Counted from the stretch's first letter, positions 21,701 through 34,760 are shown. The stretch is 64,000 nt of DNA from Pegea sp. RAD2-039 (GCA_034620365.1 JAQGEQ010000330.1:434001-498000); one strand, 5' to 3'. Notes: generated from the sequence alone by a model not told the origin. Translations and numbers: made by a program.

Positions 21701-22500
21701 AAATCAAATTACCAAAAATCTGATCAAAACGTATAGCTATTTTAAAATTTCAATTAAACAATTTGTTTAGAAATTAAGAACCTTAGGATGAAAAATCTAG
21801 AAATAAATTGATATCAAATGATGTAAAGAAAACAATCAATAAAACATTTCTCACAAAATTTAATTAATTTATTTCTATACAACCTTTTTGTAAACCACAA
21901 ACTCATAACTTAGAATTACCCCCAAATAACCTGAAGGAGCTATGCAAAGCGGTTACTGCAGCCATTGAGAAGATGACAGTGGCACCATTTGCAGCATCAA
22001 ATTAAAGAATTTAGGACAACTTTTGTCTGTTAGCCTTGCTCAACGCTTAGAAAGAATTAAATGAAGTCTTTCTCTGACTGAATCAATCCACTGACATTAA
22101 TTGTATCAGAAACTGTAATCAGTGTTTAGATAATTTACCAAATGTATTTTTAAGTAGATATTGTTGAAGCAAAAGTGATTATAAATCTGTTTATTAAGAT
22201 CTTGTATTCCAGTTACTTTAGCTGTTATATTCTCACTATTTATTACCTATTAACGATTATGTAATCATTTATCTTGTAATTATTTTTATTATAATTTTTG
22301 ATCAAATTTATCAATTTGAGAATAAAAACTAAATTGTTTTTAAAAGCAAATAAATAATTCTTTATATTTCAAAACTTTAGATCTAAATAGTAAAAACTAA
22401 ATAGTTTTTAAAAAGTAAATCAAATATTTATTTAATTTTCCAAACTTTAGATTTTAACCTAGTCACTTCTTCATAATTTTAAATACAATAGCAACATAAT
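21700..22500. repeat. Repeat R3, copy 1 (possible decayed coding sequence)
   Basis: Shares landmarks with 45,840-46,610 and 54,960-55,450, notably GCAAAGCGGTTACTGCAGCC. The plus-strand frame from about 21,923 reads NNLKELCKAVTAA and, after stops, KELNEVFL then LNQSTDINCIRN. This resembles a broken reading frame but matches no family I can name. Confidence 0.55.
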
Positions 22501-22539
22501 ATACGGGTTTTCCAAAATATCATACATTTACAGATCAAC

Positions 22540-23100
22540 ATATTCTTTTTTATTCTTGAAAATTCTTTCATGGTGTAAACGATTTGAATTTCGACTAAAA
22601 GTCTGGTATATTTTTCTTTGACTGCTTTTGTAGTCTTACTAATATCTTAATCAGAGCAAGATGTACTTATTTTATCTCTGTTTGTATTTTTTAAACTTTT
22701 TTGTTTAAAAAAATATATTTTTGAACTACGTGATACCCTTAAAAAAAGAGTTGTAAACTAAATTTTAAAATTTAGTTTATAAAATTTATGGAAGCAAGAA
22801 AAAGGCTTAAACTGTTCAAACCAATGAAAACAATGTAGACCCTACTTCTAAAGATTTAAAATAGAAATACTTAATAGTTTTATCCAATATCTAGTTGTTA
22901 ATTTTTCAATAAAATTTAAATTTATGATGTAACATAGATTGAGAGCAACAATTATGTCAAAAAACGTATTAAAAGTGTTTTTTATGTTTTAATGATAAAT
23001 ATAATAAACTCAATATTTTCAATATACTCAATAAATTCAAATTTAAGTGTTGATTTTGATTTACTTATAATGCAGAAAATAAATTGAAATGAAAATTGAA
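22540..23100 (-). pseudogene. Type-2 zinc-finger pseudogene remnant 2
   Basis: On the minus strand, 22,540-22,600 is the end of the terminal finger (FSRNSNRLHHERI). It is fused directly to about 22,600-22,700, which corresponds to the N-terminal linker region of type-2 genes (compare gene G, around EEITKAAKADKEKGTRL). All the fingers between are deleted. DNA 5' of it matches other type-2 flanks. It lies divergent to and upstream of gene D. Confidence 0.65.
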
Positions 23101-24186
23101 ACTTTAAAAACAAAATAAAATACAGAAGAAGTTAAAAAAAACTCAACTAAAGAAAATTAACAATTTAATTACCATTAATATGTAAACAAATTGTAGATAC
23201 ATACAGATAGGGCAATATAAACTAACAAAAATTAATTCAAATCTAATATTTTGACAGCTAAGAGCATTAAGCTAAAACTATTATTTTGAACAGTCTTGAA
23301 AATCTGATATTAAAACTCCATATCTGAAAACTTTCATTTTTAGCTTTATTCAATTTGTAAAAGGAAACTAATAACGAAGATAACCAACAACACACTATTA
23401 ACAAACCACTGTCGACTACAGATTGATCTACATATATAGAGTAATAGGGGATGAAACATTTACGTAAATGGTAAAATATTCTACTATCACTACTAACAAT
23501 AACAACACTACTTTTCAACCTTATTGTTTGTAGCTTTATGAACCAAAATGTACTTCTTACTGCTCTTTTGAAATTTTATCTTAACACTTCATCTAATCAT
23601 TGCTTTATAGGTGGTACATAATTGTTATATCGTTTTAATATTCTTTTTTCTGAAATCAAGTTTTTCTAGTAATTAATTACTGTATTCAGCTAAACATACC
23701 CACAAACTCATTCAAAAATAATAATACCTTTTAGAATAGTTTTTCAAAGGTTTTATATAAAAAAAACTTTAAATGATTAATTTCTGTAAGTATTTCTTGA
23801 AATTTATTCTTTGTTTGTAACTTTCAAAAAATATTTATACGAATTAAAAGTAAATGAACAAATACTTTTACAAAGTATGGATTTTGCAGTTACTTTATTT
23901 TACGTAGCTACTTTATAATAATAAAAAAATGTAATGTGCTATGATATTGAGCACAAAGCAGTAAAAGCAATCAAATAACAATCAACAAGCAACAAAATCA
24001 TAATGGTAAAAGCTTCTATAACTTTAATATCATCATCAGAATTTGCATGCAAAGATTATTTTGTTTCTAACATTACTTTCAAAATTACATTTTCTCCAAA
24101 CTGTTTTGGAGTTTAATAAATCTTTTTTATGTATCAAATATATATATATATTCTTAAGAAGACTTTGACCAAAAGTTTATATGTTT

Positions 24187-24211
24187 GGTAACGTCATTTG
24201 TGTTATATATA
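24187..24211 (+). promoter_or_regulatory. CRE-like/TATA promoter module, gene D
   Basis: GGTAACGTCATTTGTG then TTATATATA, about 1.14 kb before the ATG, identical to gene B. Confidence 0.55.
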
Positions 24212-25300
24212 TTTTTAGAATTTATTTTAAATTATAAAGTTTTGTTGGTCTCTTTTGTCTCTTTTAGTTACATGCAAACTTAATGCAAATATAGAAAAAT
24301 GATTGGTGTTAGATGATCATGAATGATTTTTGATGATTTTTAAACTTATGTAGCTTGCTTAATTTTATAAGAAAATTGCTAGTATTGTTTTTGTGAAGTT
24401 TTTGCAGGTATTGCGTTTAAACATTAAATTTTCAAACCTTTTTAAAATAAAAATTTGTAGTAAATGTTTATATCTGTCAAAATATTAGACTTTAAGTCAA
24501 ATTTTCTTCGTTTAATATGGCTTGTAAGCGATAAATTCTTTATACATTTCCATGATAGTTAAATATGTATTTTTTTTAAAGTTGATTTATCATTTTTAAA
24601 TTAATTCAATAAGTCAATATCAACTCTTGAACTTCATTAAAATATTCTTTAACTATAACTGAAATATATGTATAAATATATAAATTAAACTAAGTATATT
24701 TGTAATTAAAAATAACTAGAAATAGTTTGATATATTTTTTTATTAATCGTTGCTCACTATTAATGTAACATCATACAAGTGAATTGTATTGAGGAATTTA
24801 CACTTGAATATGAGATAAATAACTGCAGATTAAAATCTGTAAAATTAAGTTTAACTTCTTGTTGATCTATTTTTAACTCTTTTAAATCATACATATATTA
24901 CATACTTTTTAATTTTTATTTTCTGAACTGCTGTTATTATTTTCACAAACAAACGTGTTTTGCCCTCGTAACTGCTACATGTAAAGCAATATTATCTTTT
25001 CTATAGAAGAATTTTCTTTTCTATTTATATATTATAGAATTGGATATTTTGTTGTCTAAATATTGAACTATAACCAGCAATTTGTGAAAATACTTGCTAA
25101 AGTTTACAAAAAATTGTTCTTAAAAATCGTTTTAATGAAAATATGTATATAGAACATCATAAGTTTCTGAATAAGACTTTTACAAAACTTGATCTAAACT
25201 TGATTGTTATCATTAGTAAACAAACTTTGTTCATCACATAAAAATAATATATCACTTAAAACTAAAATTATTTTATATGCACATTTTAAAATTAAAAAAG

Positions 25301-25315
25301 TTTTATTTTCTTCAG
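25301..25315 (+). promoter_or_regulatory. Splice acceptor before gene D ATG
   Basis: TTTTATTTTCTTCAG ends 15 bases before the chosen ATG. It lies inside the longer open frame from 25,277, which argues for starting translation at 25,331. Confidence 0.6.
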
Positions 25316-25330
25316 CCTTTTAATTTGAAA

Positions 25331-26461
25331 ATGAACTTGATACAAGGCAGCAACTTTGCACGAAAAAGAAAATTTTCATTAGATGATGATAAAAAAAGTT
25401 TTAATTATAAAACAGCCGAAAAGAAAATTTTGGTAAACACTTCTGGTGGAGTACATAGCTTGTATAAACGTCATGCTGATGAAAATAGTTTAAATAATAC
25501 TAAAGAAATTCCAACAACTACAAGTTTCCCTTATAAAGAGAATAACAGCAATAAAAAAGCATTCAAAGGGAAAGAAAATGATGAAGAAAACAAACAATCA
25601 TCTAATTTCAAAATCAAATATGAATGCTTAGACTGTAACAAGAAATTTGAATTCAAATCTCAGCTTGTTTATCATGAAAGAACTCATACTGGTGAGAAGC
25701 CATATGAATGTATTGTTTGTGAAAGACAATTTAGTCATAGATCTAGTCTTCTAAGTCATGAAAGAACTCATACTGGTGAAAAGCCATATGAATGTATAGT
25801 TTGTGAAAGAAAGTTTAGTCGAAAACACCATTTGTTAGGTCATGAGAGAACTCATAATGGCGAGAAGCCATATGAATGTGTTGTTTGTGAAAGAAAATTT
25901 GCACAAAGATCTAGTCTTTTACGCCATGAAAGAACTCATACTGGTAAGAAACCATATGAATGTATTGTTTGTGAAAGAAAATTTGCACTTAACTCCAGTC
26001 TTTTAAGTCATGAAAGAACTCATACTGGTGAGAAGCCATATGAATGTATAGTTTGTGAAAGAAAATTTAGTCAAAAATCTAGTCTTTTAAGTCATGAAAG
26101 AACTCATACTGGTGAAAAGCCATATGAATGTACAGTTTGTGAAAGAAAATTTTGTCATCGATCTAGTCTTTTAAGTCATGAAAGAACTCATACTGGTGAG
26201 AAGCCATATGAATGTATTGTTTGTGAAAGAAAATTTGCACAAAAATCTAATCTTTCAATTCATGAAAGAACTCATACTGGCGAGAAGCCGTATGAATGTA
26301 TAGTTTGTGAAAAGAAGTTTAGTCAAAACACCAATTTGTTAAGTCATGAAAGAACTCATACTGGTGAGAAACCATATGAATGTCTTGTTTGTGAAAGAAA
26401 ATTTGCACAAAAATCTAGTCTTTCAAGTCATGAAAGAATTCATACTGGCGAGAAACCATAG
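25331..26461 (+). CDS. C2H2 zinc-finger protein, gene D (type 1, ten fingers)
   Basis: A 376-residue protein starting [17 protein letters not shown]. An in-frame ATG at 25,277 exists, but it lies upstream of the conserved splice acceptor and is absent from the paralogues, so 25,331 is preferred. After the 98-residue N-terminus come ten fingers. Helix -1/2/3/6 residues read FSQY, HSSS, RHHG, QSSR, LSSS, QSSS, HSSS, QSNI, QTNS, QSSS. The linker after finger 3 is HNGEKP and after finger 4 HTGKKP. Fingers 8-10 match B fingers 3-5 almost exactly. The TAG then falls at the following Tyr codon, so fingers equivalent to B 6-9 are missing. Role inferred: nuclear DNA binding. Confidence 0.92.
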   Translation: MNLIQGSNFARKRKFSLDDDKKSFNYKTAEKKILVNTSGGVHSLYKRHADENSLNNTKEIPTTTSFPYKENNSNKKAFKGKENDEENKQSSNFKIKYECLDCNKKFEFKSQLVYHERTHTGEKPYECIVCERQFSHRSSLLSHERTHTGEKPYECIVCERKFSRKHHLLGHERTHNGEKPYECVVCERKFAQRSSLLRHERTHTGKKPYECIVCERKFALNSSLLSHERTHTGEKPYECIVCERKFSQKSSLLSHERTHTGEKPYECTVCERKFCHRSSLLSHERTHTGEKPYECIVCERKFAQKSNLSIHERTHTGEKPYECIVCEKKFSQNTNLLSHERTHTGEKPYECLVCERKFAQKSSLSSHERIHTGEKP

Positions 26462-28800
26462 GAATATGTTTTTTGTGAAAAAAAAATTTAGTTGAAATTC
26501 AAGTCGATTACGCCATGAAATGATGCATGTTTCTTAGAAAAAGTGATATGATTTTGCTGGTAAATGTTTACTCACAATTTATAAGAATGAATAAATAGCT
26601 TTGTGAAGATCAGAGGGTTTAAAAATATAATTTTTAAAATTGTTTTTTCAGTTTTAGTTGTTTTTTTTTCTTCAATATTTTTTTTATTGATCAAATGGTG
26701 TATGTTACAGTAAATGATAATTATTTGAAACGTTTTCTATTTTTATTATTTGTGATCGGCGGTTTGTATTTTTATTTGTAAACGAATTATATCTTATTTC
26801 GTTCTTTGTCCAAGTTTAGTTGTTTAGTTTTCAAACCCTCAAGTTTTTTTTTGTCTCTTATTTATTACCAAAAAGCTTCTGTATTTAAATTTTAAGTTCT
26901 TAGTTAATCAATGCTGCGCAAACTGCTGATAGATTTTAGTTTTAACAAATCCGTTTAAAACTTTTTAAATTTCTGCAACTTAATACTCTTCACAATTTTT
27001 TTTTTATTTATTTAATTGAAACTTCAGTTTTTAGTAGATACTCAAAATAATTTCAAGAAAATAAAGTTTCATTCTTAAAATCTTTTTTTTCAAACCTAAT
27101 GCTATTTTGTTTATCATTTCATTCTAGAAATAAATACTTTTTGATAAATCATATTGCATCATAAATTATCCCTTCTGCTATAGCACTAAGCAGTTCATTA
27201 CCCGAATGGTCAAAACTAACTTGAAAGATTGAGTTGATGAAAAATTGAAATAATTATATAATTTTCTTAAACTTTGTTAGCAAGCCAGTTATTACGTCAG
27301 AAGAAGAAATACTTGCTTAATGTTTGCCAGTAAGTTCAGTTTAAAATATTTTATAATAGTATTATTTTAATTTGTCAATTTAGGTTTAATAATATTCTTT
27401 TATTCTTAAATTACCTTCAGTATATCTAAACACAATTACTTTTTCAACTGAATTACTTTCAGCAAAAAAGATAAGACCAAAACATTTAACTTTAGTTTGC
27501 CGATGTCTTTAAATAATGCAATCTACAAATTCACCGAATTTTTTGAAAAAATCTTTTAGTTTATATTTAAAATACGTTTTTTAATAATCAGCACAAGTTT
27601 CTGGATGACGTAAAAAAAACTCTTATGTAGAATTTATTTCATAAAAAAAAAATTGCAAAAATACTTCAGTTTATTGTTTACAATATTATAAAACTGGATA
27701 TTTTATTAGATAAACGAAAAGTTGATTTAACACATCTATCCACACGATATCTTAGCCAAAAATCATAATGTCTATAATAAACATTATAAATTATGTTTAT
27801 AAAAATAAAAATTTTAACTGCAAAGAATAATCATGTATATTATTCTAAATGTAATAGCAATTTATTACACCAAATTTTGACTCACAATAACTTTGTTTAG
27901 TTACTAAGAGAAGTCAATTACTAGAAACTTTCTAGACTAAATTTTCACATTTATAAAATTATACAATAAAGTTAAATTAATATAAACCTATAAGATGGTT
28001 TGAAATATTGTAGACAAAAAAATATTAGACTGATAGATTTTTTGTAATTAAGAACACTTTAACACTTTAATCAGTTTTCTCAAACAAACATTTTACTTAA
28101 AAAGATTAAGTAATATAAAACAACAAATTTAGGATTTCATTTTGAGTAATAAATCAAACCTTAATATTTGAAAAAAAGTATAGCATAGAATTTACATATA
28201 ATTATGTTCTAGACAAAATCTATTGATTAAATTTATTAAAGATTTTTTTGGCATTTTTTAGCTTTTATGAAGGTTTATCGTTTTCTGTAGTCAAATTGTT
28301 TAATAAACAAACTGTAAATTTTTAATTTGTAGTCATTAACAGATTACATAAATGTAATTCAATGATAATCTACATTTTTAAAAGCTTTGAATATGAAATT
28401 ATATTAGTGGACTTGAAATCGAGATGTCTTAGGAGAAATATTAAAGTAAATTTTTAAATAGTCAAGATGTTTTTCTCAAAAAATAGACCTTTACTAATGA
28501 ATTAGAAAAGAATTTTTAGAAAAAATAATCACTGAAACCAGTTAACAATTTAGTGGATATCATTTAACTTTTTTTTTATTTAAATTTAGTTTAATATTTC
28601 TAAATAGTTTTAAATATTTATAAAAGTCCTTCATTAATCCTGCATTTTTACAATCATTCAACATTTAAACAACTCCTAACTAACTGAATTATGTCATCAG
28701 TATTTTTTGAAAAAATCTAATTTGATAATGGTTAAAATAGAATACTAATATTTTGTTAATTAAAAATCCCCTTTATAACAACTTTGCCATGAAATTCATA
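26462..28800 (+). repeat. Type-1 3' flank of gene D
   Basis: Near-identical to the gene B 3' flank, starting with the decayed terminal finger (26,462-26,540) and an AATAAA at about 26,590. It is non-coding as far as can be seen. Confidence 0.85.
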
Positions 28801-29600
28801 ATATGAGTTAGCCACACAGAAAGCTAATGGTATCACATACTTGCTTCGTTGTCATATGATTGCTGGTCATTTGGCTGTTAGAGAACCGACAGCAGATGCA
28901 ATGCTTGTAACTGAATGTTATGAATATTTGGCCATTAATACAAGAGATTTGATAAGCGCAATTTTTTTCAATGTTTTTCAATGCATTTTTCAAATAATTT
29001 TTAAAAAATGACAAAAAAAACTAAAAATAAAAAATATAGGGAATTCTGGATGTGCATTTCGAAAAAAAACTTTGAAATTTAAAAACTTAAATTAGTAATT
29101 CAAATTTGAAGTAATGATTTTTATTTAGATTATTTAAATCTAAATATACAAATTAAAATTGAAAACTTGATACTACGATGAAAGACTGTTTAAAAATTAT
29201 TTTTTCGAATGGTGTCATCATGGAGTCATTTTGGTTTTTTTTATTGGTATTAGTAACTTCAAATATTCGTTTTTTTTATATATTCTTTATAATCAGTACT
29301 ACTTAGTATGATAAATGAAACAATTTAACTATTTAATCATTGGTTCGAGAATTAGGATCAACAAAAATTTATTTAAAATATTTTGACAATCTTATTTATT
29401 ATACAAAAGGTGATAAATAAACGAAACTGTAAAGTTTTATGTTTTGAGTTTTGATTTGATTATTTTTAATTATCTTTAAATTCATTTTTATAGAATCCAT
29501 CGATTCTCTAGCAGCCAGATAACCACAAATATTAAACTGAATTCATGATGAAAAAAAAGAAAGCTTTATTGATATAATTACTTATGTCTTACAAAACGGT
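28800..29600 (+). repeat. Junction piece Y, copy 3, and X/Y spacer
   Basis: The plus strand has an open frame from about 28,801 reading ELATQKANGITYLLRCHMIA and on through GHLAVREPTADAMLVTECYE to about 29,009, starting after a stop and without an ATG at its head. The related frame is seen in copies 1, 2 and 4. Protein family unknown. Confidence 0.5.
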
Positions 29601-31450
29601 CACTATAGATTAGAAGAAGGTTTTATTGCTAAACAATAAAAAAAATTATTAGATTTAAAGAAAATGTATTCATATTATTTTCAACAGCATTCATGGAAGC
29701 AGAAAAATGAAATTTAATTATTTTATTGAAACAAATAATTTTGTGGCTTACGTTGATAATTCCTAAATTATTAATCGTACAAACGAATTTAAAAAAGCTG
29801 TAACATCAATTGAAAAGTTTTTTGAAACAGAAATAAGTTTTCCAAATGGCTTTGGATGGAATAATTTCAATATATTGATTTTTGACAGATAGCATATTAA
29901 TAATAAGAATTTTTATAGCTAACAATCTAAAAGCTGCTAAATTAATTTTCAAAGTGTAAATAAATTCTTCTCATTGTTGAAAAATTTGCCTAATGTCTTA
30001 AAAATTGAAATTACTTTGTCTAATAAAGAATGTTTCTTTAAAGTAATTACATTCATTTAATTGCATTCAAGTAATATTGAAAAAAACTTGTATTGTATAT
30101 TTTACTCATAAATTGCAGCTCGATTGGTTGGAAAAATTCTTATCAATATGAAAATATTGCAAAAATAAATAAGAAAAATTTTACATTCCAAAATATTTTC
30201 TGCATGTTCTCATAATGAATACATTAAATTGATTTTAAACTGAATTCTTTTATTTCAACTTGTAGCTTATCAAACAAAAATATTTTGATTGCTTTATTTA
30301 TACTTAAAGACAATTCTCTGTTACTAAAATTTGAAGCTTGAGCTAGTTTCATAAAATCATTACAAAAAATTGTGTTTGAAAACTTTATATGTGACGTAAT
30401 CAAAAAAACATTATTTTCCAAAATATTCAAATAATGCAAAGTATAATTCACTACTAGTATATAATTATATAAATAATAAGTAAATATATAATATTATATA
30501 ATAACTATAAAACTAAATTTATTCAACTGTTTTCATAAAATACTTAAATAAGTTTAAAATAACATTAGTAAGATTAAAGAAAAATATTACCTAACAAATT
30601 CTACCATGTCAATTAATTAAGAGTCAGAGAAAAACTGACCTTAACAATTTATTTGCAGTTTGTCTCACTTTTATTGGAATTTCTTTTATTAGACTGTAAA
30701 TCAAAAAATATTGTCAAATAAAATTAGATTTTAATATTTATTTTTCAGCCACAACATGTCGCTGTAATAATTTTATTTTCATATTTTGTAAAATTGTAAA
30801 TTTCTCCTTAGATCTGTTTGATAAATAGTCTAAGACTTTGAACTTGAAAGACTTTATTTTTTAATATTTGTAAAAATTTTATTCAAACTAATACAAATAT
30901 CTTTATATAAAAAATATGTTTAGTTTTAACGAATTACTTGAAAAATTTAAACTCAAAAGTATTTTGCACCTAGAAATAAGATACAGTCTTCTATAAGATT
31001 GATGTCAGAGAAATAAAGTTTGTCTAACATTCTTTAATAAATCAAACTTATAGAGAAAAAGAAAAGTTTGAAAAAGTACTTTCCTCCTGACAAATACTAG
31101 ATCGAAAAAAATTAATAAAAGAAAGAACTATTTTTTCATTCAACAAATTGCTCAGCTAATTTGCCTCCACACTAGCATTATTTTGAAATCGACAATCTGT
31201 CGATAAACTTTATAAAGAATTGAATTTCTGAAAATATATTATTTTCAACTCTTGTTGTTAATAAAACCTTTAAATTTGAATATAATAATCGTAATATTGG
31301 TAGACTACCATTAGTACATTTGTAATAAATTTATTATTTCACTTAGTTGTTTTATAAAAGTTTTTTTCTTTCTAGTCTTCGATAAACTTTTTGTAGAAAA
31401 TTAATTTAATTAAGTAAAAAAAGTAATTTAAAATTGTTAAATTTAAAATT
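29600..31450 (-). repeat. Element X, copy X2 (inverted)
   Basis: Reverse complement of 12.1-14.1 kb in X1, including the palindrome at 31,188-31,204. Small open frames (for example 30,224-30,451 minus) lie in a region shared by X1 and X3 but are interrupted there. Confidence 0.75.
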
Positions 31451-31499
31451 CAAAGGAAAACATTTTGTAAGAGTTCTAATTAATTCATTCTTGCTACTG

Positions 31500-32450
31500 A
31501 AAGAAGATTTATTTTAATTACATATCTGATATATTTTTCTTTGTTTGCTTTTGTAGTCTTGCTAATATCTTCACAAGAGCAAGATGCACTTATTTTATCT
31601 CTGTTTGTATTTTTTAAACAAGTATGATCTACGTGATATCCTTATAAATCGTGATACTTGTGCTATATGCTCCGCTAGAAAAGTTTTGCAAATTTGTCTA
31701 TTTTGCGGTATTTTTTTTGTAAAACTGTTCTTACTATCATCCAATGAAAAGTTTTTTTTCATTCTGATTTTTTGTCGTTCATAAAATTGTTCGTTTACTT
31801 AATAATCTAATTTGATAGATAAACTTTTTATTATTAAAACGAAAAATTTAAAGAAAATGTTAATGAAATTATGGTAATTTATTAATTTTTGATGGATGAG
31901 TTTTTTCATTTTCTTAAGTTGATATATTTAAAGGTTTGTATGCTAATTGTAACTATAAATCAATCACGTTTAAAGAAAACTTTTCTAGAACGCAGAAACA
32001 GAAACTTGTCATGTTTTATAAACAGATTGTATTTAAAGTGAATTTTTAAAACACAAAATCTTGATAATATTTTGCAATAAACAAAAAATAATTGTTACTT
32101 AAATTTCAAAAATGAAATAGCAAAATATTGAGGTTTATATTGTAACAAAAAAGCCTCTTCTATTGGAAAGACATTGTTGTTGTTTCACATGTAGCACTTA
32201 TGAGAACAAAACATCATTTGCTTGTGTAAATATTAAAAGAAGTTGTAAATTAAATATAATAATGTATGCAAAAAAGAAAAAGGTTCAAACGGTTCAAACA
32301 GATGGAAACAAAGTAGAACCTACTCTTAAAGATTTCAAGAAAACAATTTTAAATAGTTTTATCCAATATCTAAGTGTTAATTTTTCAATAAAATTCAAAT
32401 TTATGTTGTAACATACATTGAGAGCAACAATTAATTCAAAAAACTTATTA
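31500..32450 (-). pseudogene. Type-2 zinc-finger pseudogene remnant 3
   Basis: On the minus strand 31,790-31,520 is homologous to the N-terminal coding region of gene A: the [15 protein letters not shown] region is recognisable with frameshifts and a changed start, followed by the EDISKTTKA-like linker. No fingers remain. From 31,800 upward the DNA matches type-2 5' flanks. The remnant is divergent to gene E. Confidence 0.7.
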
Positions 32451-33615
32451 AAAGTGTTTTTTTATGTTTTAATGATAAATATAATAAACTCAATATTTTC
32501 AATATACTCAATAAATTCAAATTTAAGTGTTGATTTTGATTTACTTATAATGCAGAAAATAAATGGAAAAGAAAATTGAAACTTAAAAAACAAAATATAA
32601 TACTAAAAAAGTTAAACATTAAAAGCTCAATTAAAAAAATCAATAAATTAACACCATTGTAATTTATAAGAATTGTATAACAGAAAAGGCAATATAAACT
32701 AATAAAATTTAAATCAATTCTAATAATTTGACAGTCAAGAGCATTTATCTAAAAATTTTATTTTGAATAGTTTTGAAAATCTGATACTAAAATTCCATAT
32801 CTGATAACTTTCATCTTTAACTTTATTCAATTTGTAAAAGGAAACTAATAACGAAAAAAACTAACAAAACATTACTAACAAACCAGTGTTGACTACAGAA
32901 TGAACTAGGTATATAGAGTAATAGGGGATGAAACAATTACGTAGATGGTAAAATATTCTACTATCACTACTAACAATAACAACACTACTTTTCCACTTAT
33001 TGTTTGTAGCTTTGTGAATTAAAATATACTTCTTACTGATCTTTTGAAATTCTATCTTAACACTTCACTTAATCATTGCTTTGAAGGTGGTACATAGTTG
33101 TTATATCACTTTAATATTCTTTTTTGTGAAATCAAGTTTTTCTAGCAATTAATTACTGTATTCAGTCAAACACACCCACAAACTGATCCAAAAATAAGAA
33201 TAACTTTTAGAATAGTTTTTCAGAGGATTTATAAAAAAAAAAATAAATGATTAATATCTGTAAGTACTTCTTGAAATTTATTGTTTGTTTGCAACTTTTA
33301 AAAATATAAATTACTCAAAATAATAAAAGTGAATGAACAAATACTCTTAAAAAGTTTGGATTTTGCAGTTACTTAATAATAATAAAACAGCAAAAGCATC
33401 CAAACGTTAATCAACAACCAACAAAATCAAAATAGTAAAAGCTTCTTTAACATTGATATTATCATCAGAATTTGAGTGTAAAGAATGTTTTGTTTCTAAC
33501 ATTACTTTCAAAATTAGAATTTCTCCAAACTGTTTTGGAGTTTAATAAATCTTTTTTATGTATCAAATAGATATATATATTTTTAAGAAGACTTTGACCA
33601 AAAGTTTATATGTTT

Positions 33616-33640
33616 GGTAACGTCATTTGTGTTATATATA
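33616..33640 (+). promoter_or_regulatory. CRE-like/TATA promoter module, gene E
   Basis: GGTAACGTCA at 33,616-33,625, then TTATATATA, about 1.17 kb before the ATG, as in B and D. Confidence 0.55.
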
Positions 33641-34760
33641 TTTTTAGAATTTATTTTAAATTATAAGGTTTTGTTGGTCTCTTTTGTCTCTTTTAGTTAC
33701 TCGCAGACTTAATGCAAATATAGAAATACGATTGTTGTTAGATGATCATGAATGATTTTTGATGTTTTGTAAAACTATGTAGCTTGCTTAATTTTATAAG
33801 AAAATTGCTAGTATTGTTTTTGTGAAGTTTCTGCAGGTATTGCGTTTAAACATTAAATTTTCAAACCTTTTCAAAATAAAAATTTGTAGTAAATGTTTAT
33901 AACTGTCAAAATATTAGACTTTAAGTCAATTTTTCTTCGTTTAATATGGCTTGTTATTTAATATGGCGATAAATTCTTTATACATTTCCATGATAGTTAA
34001 ATATGTATTTTTCTTAAATTTAAGCTTATCATTTTTAATTTAATTATAAATTAATTAATAGTAAATTCAATGAGTCAAAATCAACTCTTAATTTTCATTA
34101 AAATATTCTTTAACTATAACTGAAATATATGTATAAATAAATAAATTAAACTAAGTATATTTGTAATTAAAAATAACTAGAAATAGTTTATATTTTTTTA
34201 TCAATCGTTGCTCACTATTTATGTAACATCATACAATTTAATTCTATTGAGGACTTTACACTTGAATATGAGATAAATAACTGCAGATTAAAATCTGTAA
34301 AATAAAGGTCTAACTTCTTGTTGATCTATTTTTAACTCTTTTAAATCTTACATTTATTAGATACTTTTTAATTTTTATTTTCTGAACTCCTGTTATTATT
34401 TTCACAAACAAACGTGTTTTGCCCTCGTAACTGCTACATGTAAAGCAATATTATCTTTTCTATAGAAGAATTTTTTTTTCTATTTATATATTATAGAATT
34501 GGATATTAGGTTGTCTAAATATTGAACTATAACCAACAATTTGTGAAAATACTTGCTTAAGTTTACAAAAAATTGTTCTTCAAATTCGTTTTAATGAAAA
34601 TATGTATATAGAACATCATAAGCTTCTGGTGAACACTTTTACAAAACTTGATCTAAGTTTGATTGTTATCATTAGTAAACAAACTTTGTATATCATATAA
34701 AAATAATATATCACTTAAAACTAAAATTATTTCATATGCATATTTTAATATTAAAAGATA

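Larger units (their letters stand above)
23200..25330 (+). repeat. Type-1 5' flank of gene D
   Basis: Direct copy of the gene B upstream block with the same landmarks: TTTACGTAAA block at about 23,457, promoter module at 24,187, candidate donor at about 24,407, acceptor at 25,301-25,315. The open frame 23,267-23,518 (-) recurs in other copies but has no ATG. Confidence 0.8.

Noticed and set aside
23267-23518. Possible divergent microprotein upstream of type-1 genes (also 38,478-38,678)
   Set aside because: The frame starts only at TTG, has no ATG in any copy and carries stops in several. The sequence conservation is better treated as a non-coding element.
25277-25330. Upstream in-frame ATG as the start of gene D
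   Set aside because: It lies 5' of the conserved splice acceptor, and paralogues lack it; all share the MNLIQGSNF start.
32163-32411. 82-codon frame upstream of gene E
   Set aside because: The copies at 5.1 and 22.8 kb are shifted or stopped, and the frame lies in duplicated 5' DNA.
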